From contig CAYVMN010000217.1 of assembly GCA_964452575.1 (NCBI GenBank), forward strand, positions 1 to 7,026: a DNA stretch of 7,026 bases, given 5' to 3'. The notes under the pieces were generated by a model. The model was given only the letters and a program-made list of their open reading frames with translations. It did no database searches and was not told where the DNA came from. The position numbers were made by a program, and so were the translations under genes. Origin of the DNA: CAYVMN01 sp964452575. GTDB lineage: Bacteria > Desulfobacterota > DSM-4660 > Desulfatiglandales > Desulfatiglandaceae. Positions 5,377 to 7,026 of this stretch are shown one piece after another (the first letter of the stretch is position 1; each line of letters begins with the position of its first letter).

Positions 5377-6921
5377 ATGAACTGGAGTGAAATACTGGAA
5401 AGGAACGCTGATTGGTATCCCGACAAGGAATGCCTTATTGGAGCAGGGAAACGCCTGACCTACAAGGAGCTTTACGAACGGGTGAACAGCCTTGCCCAGA
5501 GCCTGAAGGACCTGGGTCTTGAAAGGGGGGACATCGTCGCCGTCCTCCTTTACAACTGCTGTGAATACATCGAAATAACCTTTGCCGTGAACCAGATTGG
5601 TGCGGTATGGCTGCCTTTGAATTTCCGACTCGCAGGTGAAGAGTTTCAATATATTCTTGAAAACTCGGAGGCCAAGGCCTTGATCACTGAATCGGAGTTC
5701 GTACCCGTAATTTCCTCCATACGGGAGAATCTCCCGAATTTGGAGCATGGCGTCCTCCTGGGATCTGAGATCCCTGAAGGCTGGCTTGAATATGAAGCCC
5801 TCATTGCCAAGAACCAGAAGGCTAGGCCGTCCCATGCAGGAGTAGACTTCGATGACCTGCAGAGACTCATGTATACATCTGGTACCACGGCTTACCCCAA
5901 AGGGGTGATGCTTACATACGGCAACATTTACTGGAAGAATATCGGTCATATTTTGACCTTCGGCATAAGCCAATCGGATCGAACACTGGTCGTCGGGCCG
6001 CTGTACCATGTAGGGGGCATGGATTTACCGGCCACGGGGACCCTTTATTCGGGTGGTAGTCTGGTGATCCTTAAAAGATTCGACACCATAGAGGTCCTCA
6101 AGGCCATTGATGAAGAAAAGGTTACGAATCTGTGGCTCTCTCCGGCCATGACCATTATGCTGTTTAATGAGCCTTCCTTTGACCAATATGATGTCTCTTC
6201 GGTGCGCTTCATAATTGACGGCGGCGAAAAGATGCCCCAGGCCCTGATCAAACAGTTCAAAGAAAAGTTCCCAAATGCCTGGTTCGCCGATGCGTACGGC
6301 CTGACCGAGACCGTGTCTGGCGACACCTTTTTGGCCAAGGACAGGATGTTGGACAGGATTGGATCGGTAGGGAAACCGGTCCCCCATCTTCAGGTTCGCG
6401 TTGTGGATGACAATGGAAATGACACTTCCCCCAACGAGTTGGGCGAAATCTGCCTCAAGGGCCCGAAGGTATTCAAGGGCTACTGGAAGAATCCTGAGGC
6501 CACGGCCGAAGCCATCAGGAACGGCTGGTTTCATACCGGAGATATCGGTACCCTGGATGAGGATGGATACCTCTATATCCTGGATCGCAAAAAGGACATG
6601 ATAATCAGCGGTGGGGAGAATATCGCGTCCCCAGAGGTGGAACGAGTCCTCTATGAACTGCCTGCTGTCTTGGAGGGGGCGGTGGTGGGCATACCCCATC
6701 CGAAATGGCTAGAGGTCCCAAAGGCCTATGTGGTTGTTAAAGAGGGAAAAGGCCTGACCGAGGAAGAGATCGTACAGCACTGTACGAAGAAACTGGCAAA
6801 GTTCAAGGTGCCAAAGGAGATTGAGTTCATTAACGAGCTCCCGCGGAATCCATCGGGCAAGGTCTTGAAGCGAGAGCTGCGCTCCATGCATATGGCAAAG
6901 ACAAACGGCAAAGACAGTTAG
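5377..6921 (+). CDS. AMP-forming acyl-CoA ligase (ANL superfamily, fatty/aryl acid-CoA synthetase)
   Basis: A 514-residue cytosolic enzyme that adenylates a carboxylic acid with ATP and transfers it to CoA. Motifs in order: P-loop YTSGTTAYPKG (166-176; Ala replaces the usual Gly after TT), PLYHVGGMD (208-216), DAYGLTET (305-312), GWFHTGD (383-389), the hinge DRKKDMIISGGENI (403-416) and the C-terminal catalytic lysine Lys495 in PSGKVLKREL. Length and motif order are normal. I chose ATG 5377: AAGGAGGTG (5359-5367) is an almost perfect anti-16S match 9 nt upstream. The in-frame GTG at 5365 overlaps that site itself. It follows the reductase by 51 nt and is probably in the same operon. Medium-chain, branched, alicyclic or aromatic acids are all possible substrates. 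The paired importer suggests it activates the imported acid (inference). Confidence 0.93.
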   Translation: MNWSEILERNADWYPDKECLIGAGKRLTYKELYERVNSLAQSLKDLGLERGDIVAVLLYNCCEYIEITFAVNQIGAVWLPLNFRLAGEEFQYILENSEAKALITESEFVPVISSIRENLPNLEHGVLLGSEIPEGWLEYEALIAKNQKARPSHAGVDFDDLQRLMYTSGTTAYPKGVMLTYGNIYWKNIGHILTFGISQSDRTLVVGPLYHVGGMDLPATGTLYSGGSLVILKRFDTIEVLKAIDEEKVTNLWLSPAMTIMLFNEPSFDQYDVSSVRFIIDGGEKMPQALIKQFKEKFPNAWFADAYGLTETVSGDTFLAKDRMLDRIGSVGKPVPHLQVRVVDDNGNDTSPNELGEICLKGPKVFKGYWKNPEATAEAIRNGWFHTGDIGTLDEDGYLYILDRKKDMIISGGENIASPEVERVLYELPAVLEGAVVGIPHPKWLEVPKAYVVVKEGKGLTEEEIVQHCTKKLAKFKVPKEIEFINELPRNPSGKVLKRELRSMHMAKTNGKDS

Positions 6922-6993
6922 TGGGTTTTTACGAATCTATCAATGATTGAAATATTGTAACACCTTAGCGTTTTGAAAACACTGAGGAGTAAG
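6922..6993 (+). promoter_or_regulatory. 72-bp gap with two operator-like palindromes ahead of the last gene
   Basis: TATCAATGATTGA (6938-6950) has 5-bp arms TCAAT/ATTGA around G, and nearly repeats the palindrome at 3327-3340. A second, AGCGTTTT-G-AAAACACT (6967-6983), has 8-bp arms matching at 7 of 8 and abuts the GAGGAG (6984-6989) ribosome site. A weak -10-like TATTGT lies at 6953-6958 without a good -35. No terminator hairpin is visible after the ligase, so the last gene may be both read through and separately controlled. Confidence 0.45.
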
Positions 6994-7026
6994 ATGACGG
7001 ACCGCGAGGGTCTTTTTTCCAAAGGA
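6994..7026 (+). CDS. Start of a further gene, 11 codons, cut by the right edge
   Basis: ATG at 6994 is preceded by GAGGAG (6984-6989) with a 4-nt gap and opens a frame reading MTDREGLFSKG to the end of the window. It lies 72 bp after the ligase stop on the same strand. Too little is present to name the family. Its position suggests another member of the acid-degradation gene set, but this is only context. Confidence 0.5.
   Translation, partial: MTDREGLFSKG

Noticed and set aside
5296..6009. Long minus-strand open frames opposite the ligase gene (also 6025-6699) and opposite the reductase (4087-4506)
   Set aside because: They are antisense shadows of strongly supported coding regions; their translations resemble no protein family.

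Overview
This window looks like a bacterial chromosome segment of intermediate G+C with strong Shine-Dalgarno sites. It comes from an organism that takes up and activates organic acids. The gene mix (Liv-type ABC uptake, acyl-CoA ligase, iron-sulfur ene-reductase, SDR) is common in anaerobic Desulfobacterota and related proteobacteria. That placement is an inference from gene content, not from a marker gene. No phage, CRISPR, IS element, tRNA or rRNA was seen.

Layout: two divergent gene sets flank a 667-bp non-coding region (2721-3387). Leftward (minus strand) run an SDR dehydrogenase (2720-1941, GTG start), a periplasmic branched-chain-amino-acid-type substrate-binding protein (1820-546) and a LivH-type permease (TTG start at 484, running off the left edge). 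A strong hairpin (508-539) lies between the binding protein and permease genes. Rightward (plus strand) run a 2-enoate/2,4-dienoyl-CoA reductase-like flavoenzyme gene (3388-5325) broken by one in-frame TAA at 4165-4167, an AMP-forming acyl-CoA ligase (5377-6921), and the first 11 codons of another gene (from 6994).

The central region holds candidate divergent promoters with perfect TTGACA boxes on each strand, several inverted repeats, and a heptamer-repeat hairpin element (2833-2911). A palindromic motif TATCAAT(T)GATTGA overlaps the predicted plus-strand start site. A near copy occurs in the short gap before the last gene, suggesting a shared regulator.

Likely joint role (inference): the Liv-type system imports a carboxylic acid (aromatic, alicyclic or branched), the ligase makes its CoA thioester, and the ene-reductase and SDR carry out redox steps on the acid or thioester. 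The substrate cannot be read from sequence. The most notable points are the isolated nonsense codon in an otherwise intact reductase and the repeated operator-like motif. I see no clear sign of a wholly new system.
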